Shown: positions 47,326 through 59,501, numbered from the stretch's first letter. The stretch: DNA of 64,000 bases from Gnetum montanum (GCA_015680685.1 MNCI01002042.1:275482-339481), one strand, 5' to 3'. The notes: generated from the sequence alone by a model not told the origin. Numbers and translations: made by a program.

Positions 47326-49164
47326 ATGCATAACCTACCTAGTGATGATGAACCCCTACTAGCCACTACGAGCCTAACGCAAATACAAGAGGCTATTCAA
47401 ATATCCCATAGGCATCACAAGGAAAGCCATCTACCTAGGCTTGACTTAAACAACTTTCCTAAGTTTTTAGGAGGCTATGATTTAGATCTGCAACAACATT
47501 TACAAGCCTTCTATGATGCCTATGCATGGAACAACATCGATAATGGATGGCAGAAACTTAAGCTCTTTCCTATCACACTTGTTGATCATGCAAAAGTATG
47601 GTATAGGTCCCTAAAACCAAAGTCAATTCGATGTTGGCCAATAATGGTAGAACTCTTCAACGAAAAATATCAAACCTATGCAAGAGTGTCAGCCTTGAGG
47701 AAACAAATCCAAGAGTGGAAACAAGCATGACATGAACCCTTGGACATGGCCTTAGAAAGATATTATGCATTGTTAAACAACTGCCTAGGCCATGCGTTCT
47801 TCAAGGAGAGGCTAATGTACCATATCATAGATGGGCTCCGTAATGAAACAAGGGAGACCCTAGGGATGTATGCCCAAGGTCAACTATATGAACTACGAAC
47901 CCATCAATTCCAAGAGCTTATCAAGTGGGTAACAAAAGAAGAAGGAGAAATGGCTAAGTGGGAGAATGTTGAAAAATCTCAACAGGCCCAAAACCCTAAA
48001 TCAACAAGGGCCCATGATTATGAAGAGGAGAAATCAACTCACCTCAAAGAGGTGGAACCATCTTTGCCAGTACTACAATCATTGGATGAAATTGAGGCAA
48101 AGATCAATGAGATGATGGAATGGATGCATAAAAAAGGTCAAGAATATGCCAACATTATTAGAGGTAGAGTCATGATGAACCAAGAAGTAGGAAAAAATAC
48201 CTTTAGACAATCAGAAAGAAGGGTTGAAAAAAATAAGAGCTCAACTGCCAATCATACGTATCAATGCAACATTTGCCTGTACGATCACCCCAAGGGCCAA
48301 TGTCTAATCTTGTCATATTTATAGGAGCATTGGAAAAGAGTGTTACATCTAGAGTTCATACAGAGATACTTTGTTCAATCATAGTGGCAAAAATCCCAAT
48401 CATGGGGAAGGCCACCCTCAAACTAGTTACACCCTTCATACCATCTGAATCTAAGTGCTTATCAAGTCCAACATCCTATTTCCCCAACTAGGTCAACATC
48501 CTCTATCTCACCACATGATTATTATTCTCCCCAATAATATTAACCCATATCCTCTCCAACACAACCACCACCTTGGATACCTTACACTTCTCCTCAATTT
48601 CAAAATTCTCATCCTTCACCTCCTTCTACATCACCACCAAGTGTTCCAAAAGGGTTTGCACCATAGCAGTAACCCACAAATATTACTTGTGCTTCTACTG
48701 ACAATAGCAATGGGAACTCTCCTAAACATTGAAGACACCCATTCTTTAGACATGACCGTAAGAAGGGACATCACACTTTTGAGCCCACTACACTTTCCAA
48801 CCCAGCACAAGTCCAACACTATGGTACAACTTCCTCCTTGAACCCAACACCTCCTGTTACTTTCTCTAGGCCATCAACAAATATTCCAACAACCATATGG
48901 CCTAATGAATATATCCATCAAGGGAGATAGATCGATCCTTGCATACCATCTTACGGTCAAGGGTGCCATAGTGGGTCAGCCACTCATCAATTAACTACAC
49001 CCTATAACCTGCCTCACTATGCTAACTATAATCAAGTGTGTGAACCCCAATGGGGTAAGTATGATCAAGTCCCAATATTTTCAACATGCAAGGATTCCAA
49101 TTATTCATTTATTAATCCTATCCATGCTCAACCATTTAGTTATGGAGGATACCCCCCATTCTAA
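47326..49164 (+). pseudogene. gag: gag of element D
   Basis: One frame of 613 codons runs from the ATG at 47326 to TAA at 49162-49164 without any net frameshift but with about ten in-frame stops (TAG, TAA and TGA at former Gln or Arg codons). The capsid core reads LPRLDLNNFPKFLGGYDLDL, FPITLVDHAKVWYRSL and LERYYALLNNCLGHAF. A zinc knuckle CNICLYDHPKGQC follows near 48270, then a Pro/Ser/Tyr-rich tail. It aligns with F gag from about F residue 240 onward; the long His-rich N-terminal part of F is absent. The true start may be farther upstream in a decayed segment. Confidence 0.85.
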
Positions 49165-49743
49165 TGATAAGTAGGATTAATAAATATTTTTCATTTTCTT
49201 TAATTTTGAAATTTTTGTTTTTTAGTTTTTCACTTTTCAACTTATTGTTTGATCTTTTTTCCTTTTTTTTCTTTTTACCTTTTTATGAGTAATATCATCT
49301 AGGAATAAAACACTCATGTGAACTATTAGTTGAGGTGTTGTTTTATGCTATCAAGTCTTAGGTGACTAATTTTTTAAACAACAAGCCCACAACATCCATT
49401 CACCCATTCTATTAATAAGGGGTTCTACCTTGGGTACAATGATATTGTTAATCATTAAAACTTAAAGTAACCTTGTGTTATCATACCCAGAGTGAAGAAG
49501 GATGGACTAAGCAGGAATGACTAGGGTGTGACATTAAGGGGACTTGTGGATTCTCTTTGGTGACATCTGTAGGAGTTATCATGCAACTTGGTTGTACTAA
49601 GATCCTTGTAGATCTAATGAAAAATGGGAGTAAGAGTAATCAAAAGGTACTAAATCAAGGAAAAATAATGTTATTCCAGGGGGTCCCATTGGAAAGACAT
49701 GTAGCCATGCCTGAAGGTAGGCAACTCCTCTGGATTAAGCATT

Positions 49744-49778
<35 letters not shown>

Positions 49779-51192
49779 TGCCAAAGTGGCCACACAAAGA
49801 AAAAAAAACATGTGTGCTACAAAGAAAAAAATATCACTCCTCCCTTGAACGAAATGCCAAGTGATTGTATGCCTTGCTGTCATGGTGCTCTTATTGTTAT
49901 CTATCATTGGAATGAACAATGCAATGTCCTTGATCAGAGGAATGGACTTGGTCCTAATTTTTGAATGATAGGTTAATGAAACATTAATCATGCCTTACAC
50001 AGAGACTTCATTGTGCCCTGAGTCAGTTACCTCATGTCCCAATCTGTGCAATCCCTTCTACAATTTGCCTCATCTTGTTGTTCATGTATTTGTGACTTGT
50101 GTCTTGTATAACATTGAATTCATACCTCATTATAGTGGTATCTACATGTGTGTGTTTTATGGAACTGGTGTGGATTACATTTAACCCTTCTAGTGCCTAT
50201 GAACATTTTTAGGTGTGGTTACGTAAGGGCATTATAGGTAGAAACCTGCTTTGGGGTGGACCCACTTGCATGACTTTTGTAATTTGCACTTGTAACACAT
50301 CTTCTGCACATCATCTTATACCCTCTAAGCATTACCAATGTTCTTCTTTCCCTTAGCACCCTTCTAGTTCAAACATTCCTATGAGCTAATACATGTCCTT
50401 TTTCCCCTACTCTTCATGATTCTCATTGTCAAATTTTACATCATTATACTCTTTGTGCCTTTAGGATTAGTTTGTATTACCCTAGACCCCTTTACATTGA
50501 CCTACACATCCTTAGTTTATACCTTGGATTTTCAAAAAAAAATTAAAAAAAAATTTAAAATTTGGTAAATTTTACAAGTGCCCTATTTTTGGTAGGATGC
50601 GATATTGGGTCATCGATATCAAGTCTAATGCAATATCAGGTTCCTGCTAGTGGGTACATGATATCACATTCTTAAAAAAAATATATACATGGATCCCCTA
50701 TGCCTGTCAACATCATTTGCAATTGTTCACATGGGGGAAGTTTTTCAAATTTCCTTCTACGACTTGCGATTGCACATTTCTCACTTCGCTAACCATAACT
50801 CGCTCGCTTGTGCTCTGATTTTTAGTTTGTGTGAACCTACTTTAACCTGGAGTGTTCAACTTAGTCATGGGGGAGGGTTACATGCCAGATTATGTATCAA
50901 TTTTTTTGAAATTCGTCATCATCCAAAGGACACTATCAAGGGTAATCAGTTATAAAAATAATAATAAACATGTGCTAAAAATAATTACATCTCCTTATCT
51001 ATATTGGGAAATTAAACTTTGAAACCACCTAAGCAAAGTGGACCAAATATAAAAATATTTTGGGGACATTTCCATAAAAAATGCTAACTTTAAAACCACA
51101 TGGAATCAAAACAAATCCATTAAGGTAAGAAGTAAGGTATAACTTAACTTAGGTAAACAACCTTACTAATGCTTGGCCTCGTGTGATTGTAG
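49165..51192 (+). other. Non-coding middle region of element D
   Basis: It contains no gene I can support. Landmarks shared with E and F are ACATTAAGGGGACTTG near 49530, GCTTTGGGGTGGACCCACTT near 50250 and TAGTCATGGGGGAGGG near 50863. A (GA)n microsatellite lies at 49747-49775, and a cluster of GATATC-type motifs at 50598-50672. Open frames here (49557-49964, 50689-50955) lack family features. Confidence 0.6.
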
Positions 51193-53727
51193 ATGACCCC
51201 AAATCATGGACAACAAGAAGGTCCCTCTCAAGGTGCGTTTAAGCAACCTAGGAGAGGTAAAGGACAAGTGCCTACCAAAAAATAGACAAAGCAGGAGGAG
51301 AAATCATTCAGTATCCATCAAGAAGGTCCTACTACTATGCAATCAAGACAAGTAGAAGGGGGAGCTACTGTAGTGCCTAAACTAGGATGACACCTTACGT
51401 TGCCCCTAAAATGTGTCCTGGTCATCCGTGAAAGGTCCACATCAGCTACGGTGATCATGGAATTGAACTTTGGACCTTTCATGAAATATGCTCTCGAGGT
51501 TGTTAGGGACCACCTTGAAGGGTCTTCATTATGGCCTATCCTCTCCAAAAATGGTGCCTGGTACTTAGGAGAAACGTACCAATTTTGGCACAATAAAGAA
51601 GAAGGCACCATAGTTGACATTTGTGGTGTATCTGTTGATTTTTCCGTCAATGCCATTTCATAAGTGTTAAACCTTCTGAACACAAAGCCAAAGGTTACTT
51701 GTTTGTCCACTTGCTTTGATGTTGATGCATGAAAGGTTTCGGTAGATAGGGCATACGGTAAAGAAGATAAGACCTATGGAGAGTTGATGTTGGAAGAGAA
51801 GATATACTTTAAAATTGAAACTTATCACATCTTCCCCAAAAAAGGACTAAACAGAATTTCAACATATGCGGCAAGAGGAAGTACAATATTGATGGAAAAG
51901 GTTGCAACTAACCTACCTCATCTATATTTCATGGAGATCTTAAGGCGATTTGAAGAACAAAAGATAGGGAAGTTTGTATTACCCTTCCCTTGTCTCATCA
52001 GGAAGCAATGTAAGTGTGTTAGTATTTGGGGATACACCAATGATGTCCTCAGAAGAGCCCAAAATGCTTCGTATGCTGAATTGCTAAATCCACCAGCTGC
52101 AAGAAAGATTGTTGGTGAGACGCTAGGGCCAGAATAAGAGCAAGAACAGATGATGGGGCCCATTGCAACTCAACTTCCAAGGCACAACCAATCTCCAAGC
52201 ATGGGACCCAATCAACAAAAAGAAGTAGGGCCTAGCAAAAGCCAGTGAGATCAACCACCGCCATCATCATAGGATTGCCGACCATTAATGAGTCATCTCA
52301 AAGCCATCACTGAGATGCTTAGTTGGGGAAGTCTTGATAATGCAAATCTCTTCTGCATCATCGATGATACTGTATGATCCACTGTCCCTATAGATCATGC
52401 ATGGGGCGAGGTGTCCATTCAAATAGGAGGAGGGAAGAGTTATTAGTCACAATAGATTTCAGGGAATGTTGCATCCTTTCAGGTGCAACTAAAAACTGGT
52501 GAGAGGGCCACAGTGGTGGTCATGTAGCACCAGGATGCAACTAGAGCCATAGAGGTGATCAAGGATCACATCAAAGAATCTTTTAATGTCCCTATTATGT
52601 CATCGGTAGATTTCATAGGAGCACGGGATGCTCAAACTTTGGTCAGTCCCTCAATAACTCCTACAGAACATGAGGGTGTTCTTGATCAATTGTTGTAAAT
52701 AGGAAAGGTGATGACATCCTTGTTTGACATCTCAAAAGATGTTACAACATCACAATCAGAGCTCATCTCTACTAAAGGAAAGTTGGTCATGACAAAAATA
52801 AGGGCCAAGCACGTAGAAGTAGAAGTTGCAAGACTACAAGAAAGGCTCAAAACTTTGCAAGCTTCATAGTGGGATCCCTCTCAATTCATTCCCATAGACC
52901 AGCTGGACACCTTCAAGACCGAGCAACTCAAAAAATTGCTAGAGGAGGTATGTGCCATCTATCAGAAGATAGCCATCGAAATAAGCATGTGGCAAAACAA
53001 GGCCAAGCAGCATGAAAAGTTAAAAGAGCACTTCCAAGACCAGATGGGAATGTACAAAAAAATCATCAAGAAGGAGATCCATATGGCCAAGGCCCACATC
53101 AATGCTTTCAGTGCTCAACATACTGATTAGTAAGTCATATTAGATACATATGCATTTGCCCACCAGGAAAAACTTAAAAGCTAAGACCTGCAGATTCAGG
53201 ATCTCACAGAGTACATGGAGTTGGCAAACCTATGGTATGCTAATCTAGCCATGTTGATTGCAGGGCATCCGAGGACAGAGCTTGAGAAGAAGGTAGCTAC
53301 CACCTATGCCAACTATGAAGCAGAATTTGTAGAACATAAGAAAATATTATAGAAGCTGAAAGTTGCATATTCTGAATTAGAGGTGGTTAAAGAAAGCTAC
53401 CAAGGATAAAAAGATGTTGCAATAGACTTGCCTTAATGACTTACAGATTTTCAGGAGTACAGGGACAAAGCCAGAGCCTATGAGGAAGAACAAGGATTTT
53501 TTGTGGCCTAGTACATCAAGGAAAACAAAATGTTTTCACAACTACTGTGCCCATGGAAGGTGCCGACTCCATCAAACATTGGAGCATTAGCATGGATGGC
53601 ATAGAATCCCCAAATTGAAGAGGAGAAACTCCAAGCACTACTTCAACATCATCAAATCCCAAAACCTAGAGCACAAGACAAGGGAAAGAAACCCATGGAG
53701 GAGCCACTGCCACTAGGAACCACATGA
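51193..53727 (+). pseudogene. ORF3 of element D, full length with in-frame stops
   Basis: The frame from ATG 51193 to TGA 53725-53727 is 845 codons with no net frameshift. My reading counts about 22 in-frame stops, each one transition from CAG, CAA, CGA or TGG. The N-terminus is basic and Gln-rich. A globular part follows (residues about 65-330) with WYLGETYQFWHNKEEGTIVD and GVSVDFSVNAIS, then a Gln/Pro linker. The C-terminal third is a long coiled coil (YQKIAIEISMWQNKAKQHEK) ending in PWKVPTPSNIGALAW and EEKLQALLQHH. Its place, after pol and before the 3' LTR, is that of the env-like ORF reported in Athila elements, but I see no clear signal peptide or transmembrane segment. Function unknown. 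Fragments occur in C and I. Confidence 0.78.
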
Positions 53728-53908
53728 GTTCCACCCAATTTTGTAATTTTGAAAATTTTGCATTTTTCATGTTGTATCCAAATTTTGTTCTATTGAGTCC
53801 TCCACTATGGCATGAATAGATTCCCTGTCAGTCAATAATCCCATACCTATCCACTATGTAATCAATCAGGCTTGTTCTCATTTTGACTCAAGGATGAGTT
53901 TTCATTCA

Positions 53909-53920
53909 TTTGTGGGGGTA
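53909..53920 (+). other. Polypurine tract of element D
   Basis: TTTGTGGGGGTA directly precedes the 3' LTR. The equivalents are GTTTTGGGGGAA in C (before 28916) and TCATGGGGGTA in F (before 61406). Confidence 0.75.
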
Positions 53921-54784
53921 TGATGAATCATGATTCATCTAGTTGCAATATCAAATCCATGATATCGGATACATGATATTGGGTACGCAATATCGCACCC
54001 AACAGTGATATCAGATATGCAATATCATGGTTCCTATGTGGGCCTATAAATACACATGTAGGCAAAGGGAAGGAGAGTTTTTTTGGTCAGTTTTTAGTGA
54101 GTCAGTTTAGTGTTAGAGTAGAGTCCTTTTGTCACTTTTTCCTCTCAACTCTTTTCTCCCACTGCATGCCCACAGTGCGGTGATTGTAATTGTATGGCAT
54201 CATTTATTCGAGTGTGACGAACTTGGACATGCACATGATCAAAAATAAAGATCAAGATTACTTCATCATTGTAGCATTCACTTAGTTTAAATTACTTAAT
54301 TAATTATTGTTTTCATAGTTAATATCTCTTCACCCTAAACTCCTTAAATATGGAATGAGTATGAATTAATCACAAGCATTGAAGTGTGACTACTTGGTAA
54401 CCCAGTAGTGTACCTATGATTTGCGCTTGGTAATCCTAGTAGTAGTCATGCATGAGGTCCAAGATGCGTATGGATGATTAAGGAATGGATGCTCATCGTA
54501 CTTAGGCAAGCTTAGATTCTCTCTCCCTTTTCCTCTTAGCTTAATTAAAGATATTTTCCATTGCTTCCAGTAGTAGCATTAGCTTAGGAACACATCATAC
54601 ACCTCACTCTAGAATAAACCATATGTGACAAAGAAAATACTAGTCCAGGTGGGAAGATAGTGAACCACGATCAATGAGTAACTATCTAGATAGCACAACT
54701 AGCCTGTCTGTGGAGTTGGACTGGATCGTGCGTGAAATGCTAGTATTCATATGGTTGAGTGTAGGGATACCTTGCCACTCACCA
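53921..54784 (+). repeat. 3' LTR of element D (864 bp)
   Basis: Borders are TGATGAATCATG and CCACTCACCA, followed by CCTAA. Differences from the 5' LTR are mainly transitions. Confidence 0.93.
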
Positions 54785-55062
54785 CCTAAGTAAGAAGGTA
54801 AGTGAGGATGGCATCATACCATTTGGATTTTATGGACATTTGTTGATTAATTACACTAGCAAAGAGGAGTTCATTTGGGAATTGATTAGAGAGTGGGCTC
54901 TTCTCCTATTTTTCATCCCATCATAACCAAGAGAGATGGTCAACAACAACATTCTTAGTCCCCTTTCAATCACAAGCTATTGTATAACACAAGGGCTTAC
55001 CATTGGCTTGTTCATTAGGAAGTGGATGGCACTATGGTTAGTGTGCATAAACACTTTATATC
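54785..55062 (-). pseudogene. pol: Element I RNase H end, between D and F
   Basis: Minus-strand sequence matches E 32830-33130: the RNase H end (reading VFMHTNHSAIHFLMNKP near 55000) and the linker to integrase (ENVVVDHLSWL near 54940, SPLSNQFPNELLFA near 54880). It continues into 46143 across element D, which proves the insertion point of D. On the right it is interrupted by F. Confidence 0.82.
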
Positions 55063-56027
55063 TGATGAGATGTGATTCACATGAGCTGCATCGTCCCCTG
55101 CAATGTCGCGTACGTGATATCGTGGTCCGCTGTCATATCTATAAATAAGAGGTGACACTCCCCTTATTTCCCATCCTGAGTTAGAAGTAGGGAAACTCTA
55201 GCAGTTTGAGCACTCTAGAGATAGAATATTTTCCATGTGCCCGCAGTAGGAGTCCCAAAAGTGAACGGATCTTTCTTCGAGCAACATTGTACCTGAACAC
55301 AAGTTGTGTACGATAATAAAGATGAGCTTTCCGGATAAACCTTGCAGTGCATGGAATAGGATTTTATTTATTATTTTCTCTCTCATCCTTAAACTCCTAG
55401 AATGCAGAATGAGTACGACTTAATTATGAGCATCTAAGGATGTGTACGGATAGTCAAGAAATCAGCTGCTCATCAGCATCTCGTGTGACTGCTTGGTAAC
55501 CCAGTGGCGTATTCAAGATCTACACTTGGTAATCCCAGTGGTAGTCCCAGATGTGTATGGTTAGTCAAGGAATCAGCTACTCATCGCACTTAGGCTAGAT
55601 AGATTCTCTCAACCCTTTCCTCCTAGTTAGGTGCCTCAGTACGACCACTTCGAGCACATGCGTTACGCATGGTGATCCCAGCAACAATTAGCATTTGGTA
55701 GCTGCAGTTGCATTGGTTCAAGGTGTGTACGGTAAGTGGGAATAGATGCTGATGCTAGGTAATTTAGACTTAGTCATTAGTTAGAGTTAGTTAGTTTCTT
55801 CACCCTTCACCTCGATAGCATAGGAGAAAAAAATAAAAAGATATAAAAATCATATACCTCAGACTTAACCATACACCATGACAACTACAAGTCTAGGAAG
55901 ACAACGAATGATTAACCCCAAGTATTCCATGGGGCGTGTAGGCACTTAGTCTGCAGAGTTCAACCAAATCATGCGTGCTACGCTCATTTCGTATGGTTGA
56001 GTGTAGGGGGTACCTTGCCACTCATCA
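55063..56027 (+). repeat. 5' LTR of element F (965 bp)
   Basis: It starts TGATGAGATGTGATTCAC and ends CCACTCATCA. GTCGCGTACGTGATATCG lies at 55105-55122 and TATAAATA at 55140-55147. Inside, AACCCAGTGGCGTATTCAAG and related blocks show limited similarity to D. It contains an internal partial duplication around 55380-55620 (GACTTAATTATGAGC to AATCAGCTACTCATC). Confidence 0.88.
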
Positions 56028-56028
56028 T

Positions 56029-56046
56029 TGGTGCCGTTGCTGGGGA
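56029..56046 (+). other. Primer binding site of element F
   Basis: TGGTGCCGTTGCTGGGGA is one base after the LTR and is the closest in this window to the tRNA-Asp type PBS of Athila elements. Confidence 0.88.
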
Positions 56047-56171
56047 CTAAGTGTTTGTGCGCCGAATAGAACATAAAGGATATCACTCACATCGTTGGGA
56101 GCCTAAACGAACCTTTAGGTTAATTAACAGATAAAAAATTTTATAACGGTAAATCTAGCACACCGATAACA

Positions 56172-58480
56172 ATGTCTTCTTCTCATAAGAGCAACTCACC
56201 ACCTAAGGACCATACAAGAGACAGTCGGCAACATAAAACAAATAACCAAAATCAGCCAAGTCCTAAACAATACAAGATAGTTTATACTCATCCCAATGAG
56301 TATATTCCAAACTTTACCTTTATCCTCCATCAAGATGAATAGCTGCGATGGAGAGATTTGCAAGGTAACATTGTGTTACCCTTAGATCGATCAGTCTCTC
56401 ACATGCTTTTCCATGCCTTGGCATAGATAGGCATGACTGAATTATATGCTAAATATGTTGTGGAAGACTTTGATATGAGGGATTATCATCACATAGAAGC
56501 ACAACGTATGAGGGACACTAGGCAAGAGAGTCAACATACATTGTTGAAGGGCAAAGGTTCGCACGTCCTTTGCGAAATAGGAGATGAGGAACCTCTTATA
56601 ATGGGTTCTTTAGCAAACAATGTTCCCCCTCCTAACAATGATGAGGAGGTTGGGTATCAGAACGTACAATCAATGATACATAGCCATGGTTCTGATGCCC
56701 ATGAACACCAACTATTCACAGAGGGAGCAACCACTCATGCTAAGGACAGGCACTTAGATCGTCACCATGATCAGAGCCATAGTAGCCGAAGAGAAGGCAA
56801 GAAACATCATCATGGCGATGGTTCGCATTCTTCTTCCCCTTCCTCACATCACTCACCTTGTCCTTCCACATTTGGGTGCAGCCATCATGAACACAATGGA
56901 GAGGATAAAGATAGAAAAAATGAGAGACCTCAATGGGAAAGTCAAGAGAGAGGACAAGGGCAAGGACGTAGGGAGAGTAGGGAACAACACAGACATCATA
57001 GGCATCATGAAAGAGATGATTATGATGAGCTCCTACTCGTAACCCAAAGTATGCTTGACATAATGGAGGTAGTTAGGATTCCCACAAGGCATTTAAAACA
57101 TAGTCAGATCAAACATTTAGACATGAACAATATCCCACGATTTGAAGGGGGATACAATGCTGATCCACAAAATCATTTACAGGCATTCCATGATGCCTGT
57201 GCCTTGTAGAATATAGAAAATAAGTGCAAAACTTAAGTCGTTCCCAAGGACACTCACCAAGGAAGTAGAGAGCTAGTATCGGTCCTTAGAATTGGAAACC
57301 ATCAAGAGGTGGAGTACGATGCTAGAACTATTTAACGAGAAGTATCAAACGTACTGCAGAGTGTCCAATTTGCATAAGTAGATCCAAGGCTAGAAGCAAG
57401 GTACTCATGAACCCTTGGATGCTACCATGGCCCGCTACTACACATTGTTACATCGTTGCGTGGGCCATGGGTACGCTCAGTGGGATCAACTTCGCCACAT
57501 CGTGGATGGGCTAAGGCATGAAACTAGAAGAACCCTTGGGACTTATGCCCAAGGGAGACTCTCACAACTTAGAGCCCATGAAGTACATCGCTTGTTGGAG
57601 CAAGTAGCAAAAGAAGAAGATGAGCTATGAAAAAGGGAAAGTGCAAAAGAATACAACCATGACCCCTCCTTTCAAAAGAAGGGAGTGAAATTTTGTGATG
57701 AGGAGGATGATTCACCAATCGAAGAGTTGATGAATAGAAAGACCTTGTCGCTTCAAAAGCTCATAACAGAAATAGCAGCTAAGGTAGAAGACATATGGAG
57801 TTCCTTAGACTCTAAATTGAAACTATCTTAAAAATTGTAGAAGAGTGTAAGGTAGAACAAAGTAGTGACAAAGGTAACACAAAGTGGAGAAATTTAGGCC
57901 CTACACATAACAAGGGTAAAAGAAAAATTACTATCTTCGATGAAGTTGTGGATTCAGACATAGACGATGATGGTGGATGTGAGATCTGCCAATATGACCA
58001 TCCTAAGAGATGTTGTCCAATTATCTCACATCTACAGGAGTCTGGGGTGTATGTGCTTAATCCAAGACTCAACCAATGGTAAACACCCCATAGGTTACCT
58101 TATCCCCAAGGTAACCCAAGGCAGTTCCACCAACCCTTAACGTATTATCAAAGTGGAACTTCACCACACCCCATCAGACAACATCAGCAGTGGTAATACC
58201 CACAGTCATGGGGGATGCCATCGCCGAAACATCAGTACCCTTACCGGTAGCCTGACCCTTATGGATATTATGTGTAACATCCAATTTCTCCAAGTGATTC
58301 TATGAGTCACACAACTCCCAACCATCACTACCAAGTTCAGGAGTACTTCAGAAGGACTCCTTCTCCTTTGGGAGACACTCCATACCCACAACATCCTTCA
58401 AATCCATCTGCACCTCTTCCACAAGTAGTTCCCATAACACCTCCTACTCCAACAATGCAAGGGGAACTTCCTCCTCAACC
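56172..58480 (+). pseudogene. gag: gag of element F with His-rich N-terminal region
   Basis: The ATG at 56172 (MSSSHKSNSPPKDHTRD) is about 125 bases after the PBS. The long open part is 56433-57209. Residues 100-190 of that part are very rich in His, Ser, Arg and Asp (KKHHHGDGSHSSSPSSHHS and EQHRHHRHHERDDYDELL). The capsid core follows with IKHLDMNNIPRFEGGYNADP, then frame changes near 57210-57400, ARYYTLLHRCVGHGYAQWDQ, and a zinc knuckle CEICQYDHPKRC near 57980 in another frame. A Pro/Gln/Tyr-rich tail closes it at about 58480. D lacks the His-rich part. Confidence 0.82.
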
Positions 58481-58679
58481 GTAGCAACGTCACGCTGCAA
58501 GAGCTATAAATATTCAACCTACTACTGGTTCTAACAACTGTAAAAAGAGGAGACCCTTCTTTAGAGTCAAAAGCCTAGATAAACTCTCGCAACAACAAGC
58601 AGTTGGGCCCATGTACACTCCTTCACCATCTAACACTTTAGATCACCCCTCAGTCCAATAGAGCTTAACACATACGGTT

Positions 58680-59501
58680 ATGTTAATACATACCATAACC
58701 AATTGGATCAAGGTAGGTCACCTTCCTAGGAAATTAACTAACCTTGGGAGTCCCTTAATCTATTTACAAATCATCAGAAATAAATCACATAGGGCTCTTC
58801 TTGACTCAGGTTCCGAAGTTAAGTTAATTTCACAAGAGATGTATCACGCCTGGAACCTGCCCCAACTTAAGAAGAGCAACATTCAACTAGAGTTGGCAGA
58901 CAAATCCATCGCCATTCCCTTGGGATTGGTGGAGGACATCATTACCACTATGTGTGGTTGATCTTACCTAGCTGATTTTCTGGTGATTGAAGTCAATAAT
59001 AATAAAGGGGACTTCCTAATTACAATGGAAAGGGCATGGCTAAGTATGGTAGACACATGCCTTAGGATCTGCGATCTTTCCTTGGAAATCTCTAAGATAA
59101 ACATATGTGGAAAGATCGAGAAGAGGAAAGTTCCATGCATCACATACAGTGATTCATCGAGTGATGACATGGAGGAAATGCCTCCATGTAACCGGTGTGC
59201 TCTTAAAACTTTGAAACAAAGATGCCTATATGTAGCAACCACACAAGAAGTAGTAGACACCCCATGGTTAACAACTACTCGAAGGAACAACCAAATATGC
59301 ATGGAACGAACTGGGGAGATAAACCATCCCAACAATGAAGGCATAGATACATTGGAATGTGAGCATCACCAACTTCCACCCCTTAATCTAAGATCATCAA
59401 TGGGGAGAGGTTGGGAACTTCTTAGAAATTCAAATAGACGTTCATTATTTCGGATCTCTCCCTTACAACTCATTCATGGGGGAGATGGCCACCTATGTTA
59501 A
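58680..59501 (+). pseudogene. Protease of element F joined to the last residues of integrase
   Basis: RALLDSGSEVKLISQEMY keeps the catalytic D-S-G; LELADKSIAIPLGLVEDIIT follows. After a TGA at 58959 the same region continues open to 59501 with GDFLITMERAWLSMVD. Near 59400-59470 similarity jumps from the E sequence after its protease (around 31490) straight to E 34365-34428, ending HGGDGHLC-stop. RT, RNase H and most of integrase are missing. Confidence 0.82.

Larger units (their letters stand above)
46144..54784 (+). mobile_element. Element D: complete non-autonomous Athila-type element (gag plus ORF3, no pol)
   Basis: Both LTRs (46144-47033, 53921-54784), PBS, gag, a non-coding middle, ORF3 and a purine tract are present. 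Target duplication CCTAA lies at 46139-46143 and 54785-54789. Protease, RT, RNase H and integrase are missing completely: gag stops at 49164 and is followed by sequence that in E follows integrase. It would need enzymes from a relative such as E. It is inserted in the minus-strand pol of element I. Confidence 0.92.

Noticed and set aside
49557-49991. ORFs over the (GA)n repeat
   Set aside because: The frame is carried by a microsatellite and by non-coding blocks shared with E and F.
51193-53727. Env-like glycoprotein
   Set aside because: Position fits, but I see no signal peptide or transmembrane segment and a long coiled coil dominates. Left as ORF3 of unknown function.
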